Positions 18,564 through 27,269 of a stretch of 37,679 bases of DNA are shown here, piece after piece (the first letter of the stretch is position 1; every line of letters starts with the position of its first letter). The position numbers were made by a program, and so were the translations under genes. The DNA comes from a bacterium. GTDB taxonomy: Bacteria; Patescibacteriota; Minisyncoccia; Moranbacterales; DUUL01. A model generated the notes under the pieces. That model saw only the letters and a list, made by a program, of their open reading frames with translations. It was not told the origin of the DNA and made no database searches. The DNA lies in assembly GCA_018675685.1 (NCBI GenBank), contig JABGXP010000020.1:1-37679 (forward strand), given 5' to 3'.

Positions 18564-19151
18564 CTATAAGAGTCTTCCTATTAAGAGAATAATAAAAATT
18601 CCGAAGAAATTGAAAATAAATGAAACAATGGAGAATGTTATGAAAGAAAATTCTTTTGAGGCATGCACTAGCGCCATTGCAAGTTCATCTGGAAAAGGTA
18701 GCGCTGAGGCCACTCCAGCAAAAACAGGCAAGACGTATTTTCTGATAAACCTAGGAGTGAACCTGTCCAATTGTCTCACAATCCAGAGAAAAAGCTTTGT
18801 TTGCGATGCATGGTCAATTTCCTCAGTATATGAAACTCGTAGATATTGAAAAATGAGAAAATTTCCCACAGTTGATCCAATGATTGCAATGACTCCAGTC
18901 ATGAAGATTGGTTCTGTTTTCCCAATCAAAAGCAGTGTTGCAACCGCAGGTCCAAGCGTTAATCCATGGGAAAAAAATGCACCAGCCAAAAATATTGCTA
19001 CAAAACCAAGTTTTTGAATCAGTAAATGAAAATGGAAATTGTTTTCATCAGTATAGATCAAGATTCCAAGAAAAATAGAAAAGCCAAAAAGAATCAGTTT
19101 TGGATATTTAACCCTAAAGGCCAAGCGACTGAGTGTTGAAATTTTTTCCAT
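18564..19151 (-). CDS. Small multi-TM membrane protein (VTT/DedA-like fold possible)
   Basis: Four or more hydrophobic segments; GVIAIIGSTVGNFLIFQYL; PVFAGVASALPFPDELAMAL. Confidence 0.6.
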   Translation of the reverse strand: MEKISTLSRLAFRVKYPKLILFGFSIFLGILIYTDENNFHFHLLIQKLGFVAIFLAGAFFSHGLTLGPAVATLLLIGKTEPIFMTGVIAIIGSTVGNFLIFQYLRVSYTEEIDHASQTKLFLWIVRQLDRFTPRFIRKYVLPVFAGVASALPFPDELAMALVHASKEFSFITFSIVSFIFNFFGIFIILLIGRLL

Positions 19152-19216
19152 TTTTTCGAATTAGTATAATAACTTCTTTAGCTATGCTCTTCGTGAGGTA
19201 TGTACCAACTTTCATG

Positions 19217-19289
19217 AGCCGACCGTGGGACTCGAACCCACTACCTGCACGTTACGAGTGTGCTGCTCTACCAGATGAGCTAGGTCGGC
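19217..19289 (-). tRNA. tRNA-Thr (anticodon CGU)
   Basis: Reverse complement GCCGACC TA GCTC ATCTGGTA GAGC A GCACA CTCGTAA CGTGC AGGTA GTGGG TTCGAGT CCCAC GGTCGGC T: perfect 7-bp acceptor and 5-bp T stems; anticodon CGT. CCA not encoded. Confidence 0.93.
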
Positions 19290-19335
19290 ATATAATTTTA
19301 TAAAAAAGTCACTAGCATCATTGTATACTTATGCT

Positions 19336-19364
19336 TTGATTTTTTCAATAATCTAATATATAAT
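19336..19364 (+). promoter_or_regulatory. Promoter TTGATT-N17-TATAAT of prfB
   Basis: ttgatt ttttcaataatctaata tataat; ATG begins 8 nt after the -10 box. Confidence 0.7.
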
Positions 19365-19372
19365 AGCAGTGT

Positions 19373-20471
19373 ATGACAATAGAAGAACTCAAGAAAAAAG
19401 CGAAAGATTTGAAAAATAAAATCGTCCAAATGGACGACTGTCTTTGACTTAGAAAAACAAAAAAAAGAATTAAATGAACTGCAAAAGGAGTCCGAGAAAG
19501 AGGAGTTTTGGAGTGATTCAGTTTCGGCAGCAGCAGTGATGAAAAAAATTGAAGGATTGAAAGAGGAGCAGGCAAGATGGGAGAAAATTCAAAATGAAGG
19601 TGAGAATCTATTGGAATATCTAGAAATTATCGACAAGGACAACAAGGATGATCTGAGTGTTGCAAAAAAGCAATATGAACAAATATCCAAAGAATTTGGG
19701 TCTGTAGAGACGGAAACTTTGTATACGGGGAGATATGACAGGAAGGATGCAATTGTTTCAATTCATGCTGGAGCCGGCGGAGATGATGCGCAGGATTGGG
19801 CTGAGATGCTACTGCGAATGTTTCTGCGATTTTGTGAGAAAAAGGAATATCAAGCTAGGATTCTTCAGGAGACCAAGGGTTCAGAAGCAGGAATAAAAAG
19901 CGTGATGTTTGAGGTCAATGGAAAGTTTGCATATGGAAATTTTGCTGCAGAAGCTGGTGTGCATCGACTTGTTCGCTTATCACCATTTAACTCAGACAAT
20001 CTCCGTCAAACATCATTTGCATTGATCGAAGCAATTCCTCTTATTGAAGATAATAAAGAATTTGAAATTAATCCAAGTGAACTCAAGATTGATACTTTTC
20101 GTGCTTCAGGGGCTGGAGGTCAATCAGTGAACACCACTGATTCAGCTGTGAGAGTGACACATCTTCCAACAAAAACAGTTGTTAGTTGTCAAAATGAGAG
20201 ATCGCAATTGCAGAACAAGGAAAAAGCATTAGCAATTTTGAAATCGAAACTAATTCAAAGAAAGGAACGAGAAAGAATTGAAAAAGAAAGAAAATTGAAA
20301 GGACAGCATATCTCCGCGCAATGGGGAAGTCAGATCCGTTCCTATGTTCTGCATCCATATAAAATGGTGAAAGATCATAGAACGGGAGAGCAAACAGCAA
20401 ATGTCGATGCAGTTTTAGACGGTGATCTTAATCTGTTTATCGAAAAATTCCTAAAAAAACAAGCGAAATAA
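19373..20471 (+). CDS. prfB: Peptide chain release factor 2 with +1 programmed frameshift (CTT TGA C at 19442..19448)
   Basis: Frame 0 from 19373: MTIEELKKKAKDLKNKIVQMDDCL-TGA; +1 shift continues DLEKQKKELNELQKESEKEEFWSDSVSAAAVMKKIEGLK... into the listed ORF (GAGGDDAQDWAEMLLRMF, SGAGGQSVNTTDSAVRVTH). Confidence 0.95.
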
Positions 20472-20502
20472 ACTTTTTAAAATAATAGATTAAAAAACAA
20501 AA

Positions 20503-21183
20503 ATGATAAGTTTTGAGAATATTTCAAAGGTATACCCCGGAAGTTCTCCTGCACTTGAGAATATTAATTTATTTGTAAAGCCAGGTGAATTTGTTTCTGT
20601 TGTGGGTCATTCCGGAGCGGGAAAATCAACCTTGCTTAAATTGCTGTACACAGAGGAGAAGCCAACAACGGGGGTAGTTTCTTTTGACAAAATAAATCTT
20701 TTAGATCTACGAGGAAGGGAACTTCCAGAGCTCAGGAGAAAAATTGGAACAGTCTTTCAGGACTATAAACTGTTGCCTAAAAAAACTCTTTTTGAAAATG
20801 TTTCATTTGCACTTGAAGTTGCAGGCAGAAGTGACACAGAAATCAATGAAGTGGCACCAAAAATTCTAGATATTGTTGGTTTAGGTGATAAAATGGAAAA
20901 TTATCCAAGGGAGGTTTCTGGTGGTGAGCAACAAAGAGTTGCATTAGCAAGAGCGTTAGTGAATAAACCCAAAGTTATTATTGCGGATGAGCCAACTGGA
21001 AATCTTGACCCTGTTTCAACTTGGGAAATTGTTCAATTGCTTTTGAAGATCAACGAGTTTGGGACAACAGTGCTATTGGCAACTCACGACAAAGGCATTG
21101 TGGACAAAATTTCCAAAAGAGTTGTGGTGATGGAAGATGGAAGAATCGTCAGCGATAAGAAAAAAGGAAAATATGAACTTTAA
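20503..21183 (+). CDS. ftsE: Cell division ATP-binding protein FtsE
   Basis: ABC ATPase; GHSGAGKSTLLKLLY, VSGGEQQRVALARALVNKPKVIIADEPTGNLDP; follows prfB and precedes ftsX. Confidence 0.95.
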   Translation: MISFENISKVYPGSSPALENINLFVKPGEFVSVVGHSGAGKSTLLKLLYTEEKPTTGVVSFDKINLLDLRGRELPELRRKIGTVFQDYKLLPKKTLFENVSFALEVAGRSDTEINEVAPKILDIVGLGDKMENYPREVSGGEQQRVALARALVNKPKVIIADEPTGNLDPVSTWEIVQLLLKINEFGTTVLLATHDKGIVDKISKRVVVMEDGRIVSDKKKGKYEL

Positions 21184-21193
21184 ATAAAAACAA

Positions 21194-22132
21194 ATGTGGA
21201 TTAAATTAAAAAGAACATTCAGAGCTGGTGCAAAAAATTTCACTCGAAATGGCTGGCTTTCAGTTGCCACAGTTAGTGTGATGGTGATCACACTTTTTGT
21301 TGTTAACCTGCAACTTGCCATCATTGGAGCGAATGATTTGCGTCTAAAGGATGTTCAAAATCGTGTGAATATTTCAGTTGAAATCAACCCAAAAACATCA
21401 CTCTCACAAGTCAATGAATTTCAAAGAGACATTCAGTCATATGATGAAGTATTGTCAGTTGAATTGGTTGATAAAGATGAAGCCTTGAAGGAGTTCAAAA
21501 GTTTTACTCAAAGTGGCAGCACTATCCAAAGTGGGATTGAAACTTTAGGAGAAAACTTTCTATATGACACATTGATTGTTAGAACTCACAACCCAAGTCA
21601 ATATGAAAATGTTGTTAAAAAAATCGAAAGTGGTGGCTTTTCAAAATATGTTGAGGAGATAAATTATCATAAATACAGGGCTATTATTGATGGATTGACT
21701 AGTGAGATTGAGACTACAAGAAAATTTTCATTAACACTGGCATTCACCCTTTCTCTTGTTGCGATTCTAGTCACTTTTAATAGCATTAGAATAACTATGT
21801 ATTCACACAAGCAAGAAATTGAAATTATGAAACTTGTTGGTGCATCAAATAATTATGTGAGACTTCCTTTTGTCTGGGAGGGTATTTTCTATGGAATTGC
21901 AGCTGCTCTTATTGCAGTGCCACTGTCTTTTGCATATTTAAAGTTCATCACAAACGGAGATGCAACTAGTTCGGTTTTTGCCTTCTCAAACACAAAATTC
22001 TTGAAAGAATTTTTGTCAGTATACTTTGTGAAAAACATTTTCATAATCATTCCAGCACAATTCGCCTTTGGTGTTTTGTTGGGAGTGATGAGTTCGCTTA
22101 TCGCAATGAGGAGATATCTCAAGGAACTCTAA
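21194..22132 (+). CDS. ftsX: Cell division protein FtsX
   Basis: FTRNGWLSVATVSVMVITLFVVNL N-terminus; RITMYSHKQEIEIMKLVGASNNYVRLPFVWEG. Confidence 0.93.
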   Translation: MWIKLKRTFRAGAKNFTRNGWLSVATVSVMVITLFVVNLQLAIIGANDLRLKDVQNRVNISVEINPKTSLSQVNEFQRDIQSYDEVLSVELVDKDEALKEFKSFTQSGSTIQSGIETLGENFLYDTLIVRTHNPSQYENVVKKIESGGFSKYVEEINYHKYRAIIDGLTSEIETTRKFSLTLAFTLSLVAILVTFNSIRITMYSHKQEIEIMKLVGASNNYVRLPFVWEGIFYGIAAALIAVPLSFAYLKFITNGDATSSVFAFSNTKFLKEFLSVYFVKNIFIIIPAQFAFGVLLGVMSSLIAMRRYLKEL

Positions 22133-22142
22133 CGTTTTTTGC

Positions 22143-22170
22143 TTGCAAAAGATTCTGAAAATGATAAAAT
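22143..22170 (+). promoter_or_regulatory. Putative promoter TTGCAA-N16-(TGA)TAAAAT
   Basis: ttgcaa aagattctgaaaatga taaaat upstream of the 110-aa ORF. Confidence 0.4.
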
Positions 22171-22221
22171 TTCAAAGGCTGAAGATCGATAAAATAGTTT
22201 AACTAGCTTTAAATAAAAAAA

Positions 22222-22554
22222 ATGGGAATTACAAATTTTTTCAAAAAGAAAAAAGACGAAGATGCTGAAGTAACGGAAGAAAAAAAGTCTCCAAAAGGAC
22301 AGCCAACAAATATTTCTGATGCAATGGCTAATGTTGATACATCTCAACTCTCAATGAAAGAGAAGATTGGTTTGAAAATGTTTCAGAAAATGTCACCAAA
22401 AAAACAAGAAGAAATGCTCAGACAAGCTATGAACCCACAAGAAATTGCAAAGCACAAAGAGAAGATTATCCAACAAGTTGATGAAATGGTAAAAAATGGG
22501 CAGATTGACAAGGGACAAGCAGCAGCAGTCAAAAGCAAGATGGGGCTTCGATAA
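22222..22554 (+). CDS. Small charged protein of unknown function (110 aa)
   Basis: MGITNFFKKKKDEDAEVTEEKKSP...; own putative promoter and downstream terminator. Confidence 0.7.
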   Translation: MGITNFFKKKKDEDAEVTEEKKSPKGQPTNISDAMANVDTSQLSMKEKIGLKMFQKMSPKKQEEMLRQAMNPQEIAKHKEKIIQQVDEMVKNGQIDKGQAAAVKSKMGLR

Positions 22555-22577
22555 ATTGCTATAAAAGATTTGAATAT

Positions 22578-22606
22578 AAAAAACTCTTTCAAAAGAGTTT
22601 TTTATT
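22578..22606 (+). terminator. Rho-independent terminator
   Basis: AAAAACTCTTT-ca-AAAGAGTTTTTTATT. Confidence 0.75.
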
Positions 22607-22633
22607 GATTTTAAGTTAAACAAATGATATTCT
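22605..22633 (+). promoter_or_regulatory. Putative promoter TTGATT-N17-TATTCT of sufC
   Basis: ttgatt ttaagttaaacaaatga tattct. Confidence 0.55.
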
Positions 22634-22674
22634 AAAAGAAGTTAACAAACAGCTTTAAAAGCTAAAAAAGACTA

Positions 22675-23439
22675 ATGCTTGAAGTTAAGAATTTTTCAAT
22701 AAAATCTAAGGAAGACGGAAGAATGTTGCTTGAAAAAGTGAATTTTAAAGTTGATAAAAATGAAATCCATTGTATTTTAGGAAAAAATGGAAGTGGAAAA
22801 ACAACCGTCGCATATTCAATCATGGGGTTGGAGAAATATCAACAAGTGGGTGGCAAAATCATCTTTGAAGGGAAAGATATTACAAAACTGAAACCCCACG
22901 AAAGAGCGAGAAAGGGGATCACAATTGCCTTTCAAGAACCTGCACGCTTCGAAGGACTAACAGTGGGTGATTTTTTGCGTGCTGGGAAGAAAGATGCAAC
23001 TATTTCTCAGTTAAAAAAGTATCTAGAAATTGTTGGACTAAAGGCAGAAGACTTTATTGATCGAAAACTGGATAATAAATTGTCTGGTGGGGAACGTAAG
23101 AGGATTGAACTTGCATCAGTGATGATGATGAAGCCAAAGTTGATGATTTTAGATGAACCAGATGCTTCACTAGATATTATTGTGTATAACGAGCTTTATG
23201 ACTTAATGTTAAGAATCAAGGAGGAGCTTGGATGTGCAATCCTTCTTATCACTCATAGAGAAGAAGCGGGATTGATTGCTAGTGGTGCAACATTAATTTC
23301 CGAAGGTAAGGTGATAGCAACGGGGCCGTTTCGAAAAGTGATGAGAAAATATTGTGCAAGAGAAGGGCAACAAGATCGTTGCTTGGCTTTCAAGAATAAG
23401 ATGATCAGCGCGATGACAGGGGAAGGTTTAAAAAGCTAA
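22675..23439 (+). CDS. sufC: Fe-S cluster assembly ATPase SufC
   Basis: GKNGSGKTTVAYSIMGLEKY; ITIAFQEPARFEGLTVGDFL; LSGGERKRIELASVMMMKPKLMILDEPDASLD. Confidence 0.9.
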   Translation: MLEVKNFSIKSKEDGRMLLEKVNFKVDKNEIHCILGKNGSGKTTVAYSIMGLEKYQQVGGKIIFEGKDITKLKPHERARKGITIAFQEPARFEGLTVGDFLRAGKKDATISQLKKYLEIVGLKAEDFIDRKLDNKLSGGERKRIELASVMMMKPKLMILDEPDASLDIIVYNELYDLMLRIKEELGCAILLITHREEAGLIASGATLISEGKVIATGPFRKVMRKYCAREGQQDRCLAFKNKMISAMTGEGLKS

Positions 23440-23455
23440 TTTAAAAATTTCAGTT

Positions 23456-24391
23456 ATGACTAAGCTTCCAAGTGAATTTGTAAAAACTGCAAAAATTTGT
23501 GGAATCGAGCACGCACTTAATAATAAGGGCCATTTTCATGTAGAAAAAAATAGCATTATTTCAGAGCAAATGCCGAAAGGAGTTGTTGCTGTCACCAGGG
23601 AGACCAATAACGGTGTTGTGGCTGAGATTGTAGTTGGAAAAGGTGTGAAAATTAAAGAACCACTCTTTTTCTGTTTTGGGCTCAAGGGAACGAATGAAAA
23701 TCAAATGATAGAAACTAAGCTGACCTTAGAGGAGGGCGCTGAGGTGGAAATTCTAGCGCATTGCAGCTTCCCAAATGCTAGCAAATCCTCCCATAAGATG
23801 AAGGCGGGATATGAAATTGGAAAAAATGCAAAACTAATCTACAAAGAACATCATTATCATGGAAAAGTTTCTGGGATTTTAGTGATGCCAAAACTGAAAG
23901 TTAATATAGATGAAGGTGGGGTGTTTTTGAGTGATTTTGTGCTTTCAAAGGGTTCTGTTGGGCAAGTAGGGATTGAAGTGGAGGTTATTTTAGCAAAAAA
24001 TGCAAAAAGCGAAATCAGCAGTAAGGTTTTTGGAAAAAGCGAAAAAGATATAATCTCAATTATTGACAAAGTAACACTAGAAGGTGAGAATAGTAAAAGT
24101 TTGGTCACGATGCGAGCAGCCGCAAAGGATGGAGGGAGAGTTTTCATGCAAGGTGAGACATATGCCTCTGGTGCAAATTCAATCGGGCACATTGATTGTC
24201 AGGAAATTGTTTCCGGAGAGGGGTCTGTGGCAAAAGCAGTTCCGATCGTTGAAGTTTCAAATGACAAAGCCAGAGTGACGCATGAGGCTTCTGTTGGAAA
24301 GATTAATCAAAAAGAGCTGGAAACATTGATGACGCGAGGAATGGATGAGGAGGAGGCAACTGAGCTCATCATTGAGGCGATGATGCGTTAG
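23456..24391 (+). CDS. Short SufB/SufD-family protein (SmsB-like)
   Basis: Beta-helix core; YASGANSIGHIDCQEIVSGEGSVAKAVPIVEVSNDKARVTHEASVGKINQKELETLMTRGMDEEEATELIIEAMM. Confidence 0.85.
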   Translation: MTKLPSEFVKTAKICGIEHALNNKGHFHVEKNSIISEQMPKGVVAVTRETNNGVVAEIVVGKGVKIKEPLFFCFGLKGTNENQMIETKLTLEEGAEVEILAHCSFPNASKSSHKMKAGYEIGKNAKLIYKEHHYHGKVSGILVMPKLKVNIDEGGVFLSDFVLSKGSVGQVGIEVEVILAKNAKSEISSKVFGKSEKDIISIIDKVTLEGENSKSLVTMRAAAKDGGRVFMQGETYASGANSIGHIDCQEIVSGEGSVAKAVPIVEVSNDKARVTHEASVGKINQKELETLMTRGMDEEEATELIIEAMMR

Positions 24392-24446
24392 TGTTTAGTA
24401 TGACAATGGTATATTCATATAAATAATAAGTTAAAGAATAAATAAA

Positions 24447-24659
24447 ATGAGTGAAAAAAAGTTTGAGCTTTCAGTTAACTCTAATATTATGGAAGTGATC
24501 GCTAACTATCCTAAGGCTGCAGAAATTTTTGCAAAGAACGGACTGCCTTGCGTAGGTTGTGCGGCAGCAAGATTTGAAAGCATTTCTGACATAGTTGGTG
24601 AGTTTGGAATTGATGGAGAGGCATTAATCAAAGAGATCAAAGGGAGTGATTCGAAATAA
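24447..24659 (+). CDS. DUF1858-type small redox-disulfide/ScdA-N-like protein
   Basis: NIMEVIANYPKAAEIFAKNGLPCVGCAAARFESISD; CxxC after GLP. Confidence 0.8.
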   Translation: MSEKKFELSVNSNIMEVIANYPKAAEIFAKNGLPCVGCAAARFESISDIVGEFGIDGEALIKEIKGSDSK

Positions 24660-24758
24660 ATAAACAATAGTTTTGGACAAAAAGGGGAAAAATTCCGAGT
24701 TAAAAAACGGGGGAGTTAGTTTTCTTATAAACTTTGTCTTAAGTAACAAAGAATTTTT

Positions 24759-26402
24759 ATGATATCAAGGTTAAAAGAAAAAATTATATACGGCGAGAAA
24801 TCATCAAAATCAATTACGCGTAGCGCAATGTTGATTGCGACGATGGGAATTGCAAGCAGGATCCTGGGACTGTTTAGGGATAGAATGCTTGCTGGTAAAT
24901 TCGGTGCCGGAGATACTCTGGATATATATTATGCAGCGTTTAAGATCCCAGATCTAATCTATGGTTTGTTGGTTTTAGGCGCACTTTCAGCAGCTTTTGT
25001 TCCAGTCTTCACCTCTCTTATTTCGCAAGAAAGGAAAAAAGAAGCTTGGAGACTTGCAAGAACAATGCTTTCTTTTGGGATTCTTCTTTTATCTGTTGTT
25101 TCAGTGCTACTTTTTCTTTTTGCTCCGATTCTAGTGAAATTGATTGTTTTCGGGTATGATGCTCAAAAACAAGCAGAAATCGTCGAGTTAACTAGAATAA
25201 TGTTGCTTTCCCCTATTATTCTGGGAATGTCTGGTATCATAGGCGGAATTCTCAATTCATTTAAAAAATTCTTTTTCTATTCCTTGGCCCCAATTTTCTA
25301 TAATGTAGGAATTATTATTGGGGTTCTTTTTCTAACAGAACCTTTTGGAGTAAGAGGCTTAGCTTATGGTGTGATCTTGGGAGCAACTATGCATCTTGTG
25401 GTTCAAATTCCAGAAGTAGTCCGTTGTGGTTTGCGTTTTATTCCACTCTTTGATTATAAAAGCAAACAGCTTTATCGAGTTTTAATGCTGATGATTCCAC
25501 GAGTAATGGGAATCGCGATGACCCAAATCAATCTCTTGGTTGTGACAATTTTAGCTTCAACGCTAGAGCCTGGAAGCCTGGCAATTTTCAACTTTGCTAA
25601 TAATCTCCAAAGCGTGCCACTGGGAGTCTTTGGTATTTCTTTTGCGATCGCTTCATTTCCAGCACTTTCAGGGCTTTGGGCGCAAAACAAAAAAGAGGAG
25701 TTTATTTCAAAATTTACTGGAACATTCAGAAAGATTTTATTTTTTATTGTGCCATGTTCAGCGATGATTTATGTTCTGAGGGCTCAAATTGTGCGAGTTG
25801 TGTTGGGTGCAGGTGTTTTTAATTGGGACGATACGACTCTTACTTTAAGCGCACTTGGAATTTTTGTGATGTCGCTTTGGGCACAAAGCACAATTCCACT
25901 TCTAGCTCGAACATTTTATGCAATCCATAATACCAAAACACCATTTTTCATTGCACTTTTCTCCGAAGTCGTTAATGTCGGGCTGGCACTGTTTTTAATT
26001 CGAGATTTCGGAATTCTCGGTTTAGTAGCAGCATTCTCAATTTCTGCAAGCGTTAATGCAGCACTTTTATTTGTAATGTTGCACAACCGAATTGGAAAAT
26101 TCAAAAAAGGGAGAATAGCCACTTTTGCCCTGAAGATGTTTATTGCAACATCAGCTATGATGATCGTTTCACAAATAATCAAACATTCAATTAGTGATGA
26201 TCCTTTCGGGAGCGCGAGAACATTTCTTGGTGTATTCACCCAGTTAATAACAACATTGCTTGGAGGTGGAATCACCTTTGTTGTTATAGGAAGAATTTTG
26301 AAAATAGAAGAGTTAAGTCACTTTATCGTAGTTTTGAAAAATAAATTATTATCCAAAAGACCACTTGCTGAGAATGAAAGAAATGAAGTAGGTGGGATAT
26401 AA
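24759..26402 (+). CDS. murJ: Lipid II flippase MurJ
   Basis: SAMLIATMGIASRILGLFRDRMLAGKFGAGDTLDIYYAAFKIPDLIYGLLVLGALSAAFVPVF; multi-TM. Confidence 0.93.
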   Translation: MISRLKEKIIYGEKSSKSITRSAMLIATMGIASRILGLFRDRMLAGKFGAGDTLDIYYAAFKIPDLIYGLLVLGALSAAFVPVFTSLISQERKKEAWRLARTMLSFGILLLSVVSVLLFLFAPILVKLIVFGYDAQKQAEIVELTRIMLLSPIILGMSGIIGGILNSFKKFFFYSLAPIFYNVGIIIGVLFLTEPFGVRGLAYGVILGATMHLVVQIPEVVRCGLRFIPLFDYKSKQLYRVLMLMIPRVMGIAMTQINLLVVTILASTLEPGSLAIFNFANNLQSVPLGVFGISFAIASFPALSGLWAQNKKEEFISKFTGTFRKILFFIVPCSAMIYVLRAQIVRVVLGAGVFNWDDTTLTLSALGIFVMSLWAQSTIPLLARTFYAIHNTKTPFFIALFSEVVNVGLALFLIRDFGILGLVAAFSISASVNAALLFVMLHNRIGKFKKGRIATFALKMFIATSAMMIVSQIIKHSISDDPFGSARTFLGVFTQLITTLLGGGITFVVIGRILKIEELSHFIVVLKNKLLSKRPLAENERNEVGGI

Positions 26403-26430
26403 GTAGCGAGAAAATTTTTTACTAAAAAGA

Positions 26431-26470
26431 AAACAAGGTAATTCTCAGTTTGAGAACTACCTTGTTTTTT
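26431..26470. terminator. Bidirectional terminator between murJ and the small basic protein gene
   Basis: AAACAAGGTA-a-TTCTCA-gtt-TGAGAA-c-TACCTTGTTTTTT. Confidence 0.8.
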
Positions 26471-26492
26471 GACATTTCGTCAGAATCATTTT

Positions 26493-26654
26493 CTACCAAA
26501 ATTTAAATCTCCTTTTTGGCGTCGAACCTTTTTTAGATCTTGCCTTTCGGGTGGCAACATTTTTTGGAGTAGCCTTTTTGCGTCCTTTGGTTTTAATTCC
26601 AGCACGCCTTCCTTTGTTTTTCTTTCCTGGTAATTTTCCTCCAGGTTCTGCCAT
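26493..26654 (-). CDS. 53-aa extremely basic protein (replaces the listed 26486..26695 ORF)
   Basis: MAEPGGKLPGKKNKGRRAGIKTKGRKKATPKNVATRKARSKKGSTPKRRFKFW*; SD GGAGGTGAT 2-3 nt before ATG; promoter and terminator flank it. 21 of 53 residues K/R, 1 acidic. Confidence 0.8.
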   Translation of the reverse strand: MAEPGGKLPGKKNKGRRAGIKTKGRKKATPKNVATRKARSKKGSTPKRRFKFW

Positions 26655-26711
26655 AGATCACCTCCAGAGTTATGATTATTGGAAAAGTGAAGCACGAAAA
26701 CAACTAATATG

Positions 26712-26740
26712 AGAATATCAAAAAATTTTAAAAATGTCTA
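26712..26740 (-). promoter_or_regulatory. Putative promoter TAGACA-N17-(TGA)TATTCT
   Basis: Minus-strand tagaca tttttaaaattttttga tattct upstream of the 53-aa gene. Confidence 0.55.
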
Positions 26741-26772
26741 CAATGTCTATCTTGAAGTAAAAAATTGATTTT

Positions 26773-27264
26773 CTAAAAATAAATAATTTCGGCATTATTT
26801 GTTTTTGTTTCATAGACCGCCACTGAAGGAGAATTTTTTTTGGGGGAGCCAGCTGATCCAGGGTTTACATGTAAAGTATTTTTGACCTCCCTTATCAACG
26901 CGATGTGCGTATGTCCAGAGAAAACCGCATCATATTCTCCAGAGTCGATAAGCGATTCAAGCAACGGCTTTGAAACTCCATGATAGATAGCAAGGCTTCT
27001 TCCAGCCAAGTTCTTTTCAACGCACTGACCTTCAAAAGAAACCTTTCCACCAGGATCACTCGCCAGTTTCGAAAAAGCTCTATCAATATTTCCAAACGCA
27101 GAAATAATATTGCAGTTTAGTTTTTCACAATAATCAAGCATGAAAAGGGAAGACCAGTCGCCACAATGCAAAACAATTTCAACTTTTTGCTCATTGAAGA
27201 TAGAGATTGCTTTTTTGAAGCCCTCAACGTTATCATGAGTGTCAGAGATAATTCCGATTTTCAT
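26773..27264 (-). CDS. YfcE/MJ0936-family metallophosphoesterase
   Basis: MKIGIISDTHDN; HCGDWSS; SAFGNID; FSGHTHIALI; HVNPGSAGSPK. Confidence 0.92.
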   Translation of the reverse strand: MKIGIISDTHDNVEGFKKAISIFNEQKVEIVLHCGDWSSLFMLDYCEKLNCNIISAFGNIDRAFSKLASDPGGKVSFEGQCVEKNLAGRSLAIYHGVSKPLLESLIDSGEYDAVFSGHTHIALIREVKNTLHVNPGSAGSPKKNSPSVAVYETKTNNAEIIYF

Positions 27265-27269
27265 TAAAT

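Noticed and set aside
19536-20471. prfB starting at 19536 as a plain ORF, or as a sequencing-error frameshift
   Set aside because: Upstream frame plus the conserved CTTTGAC site shows programmed +1 frameshifting of RF2.
26486-26695. Listed 69-aa minus ORF
   Set aside because: Wrong frame: the SD-preceded ATG at 26654 opens a different frame encoding a compositionally coherent basic protein.
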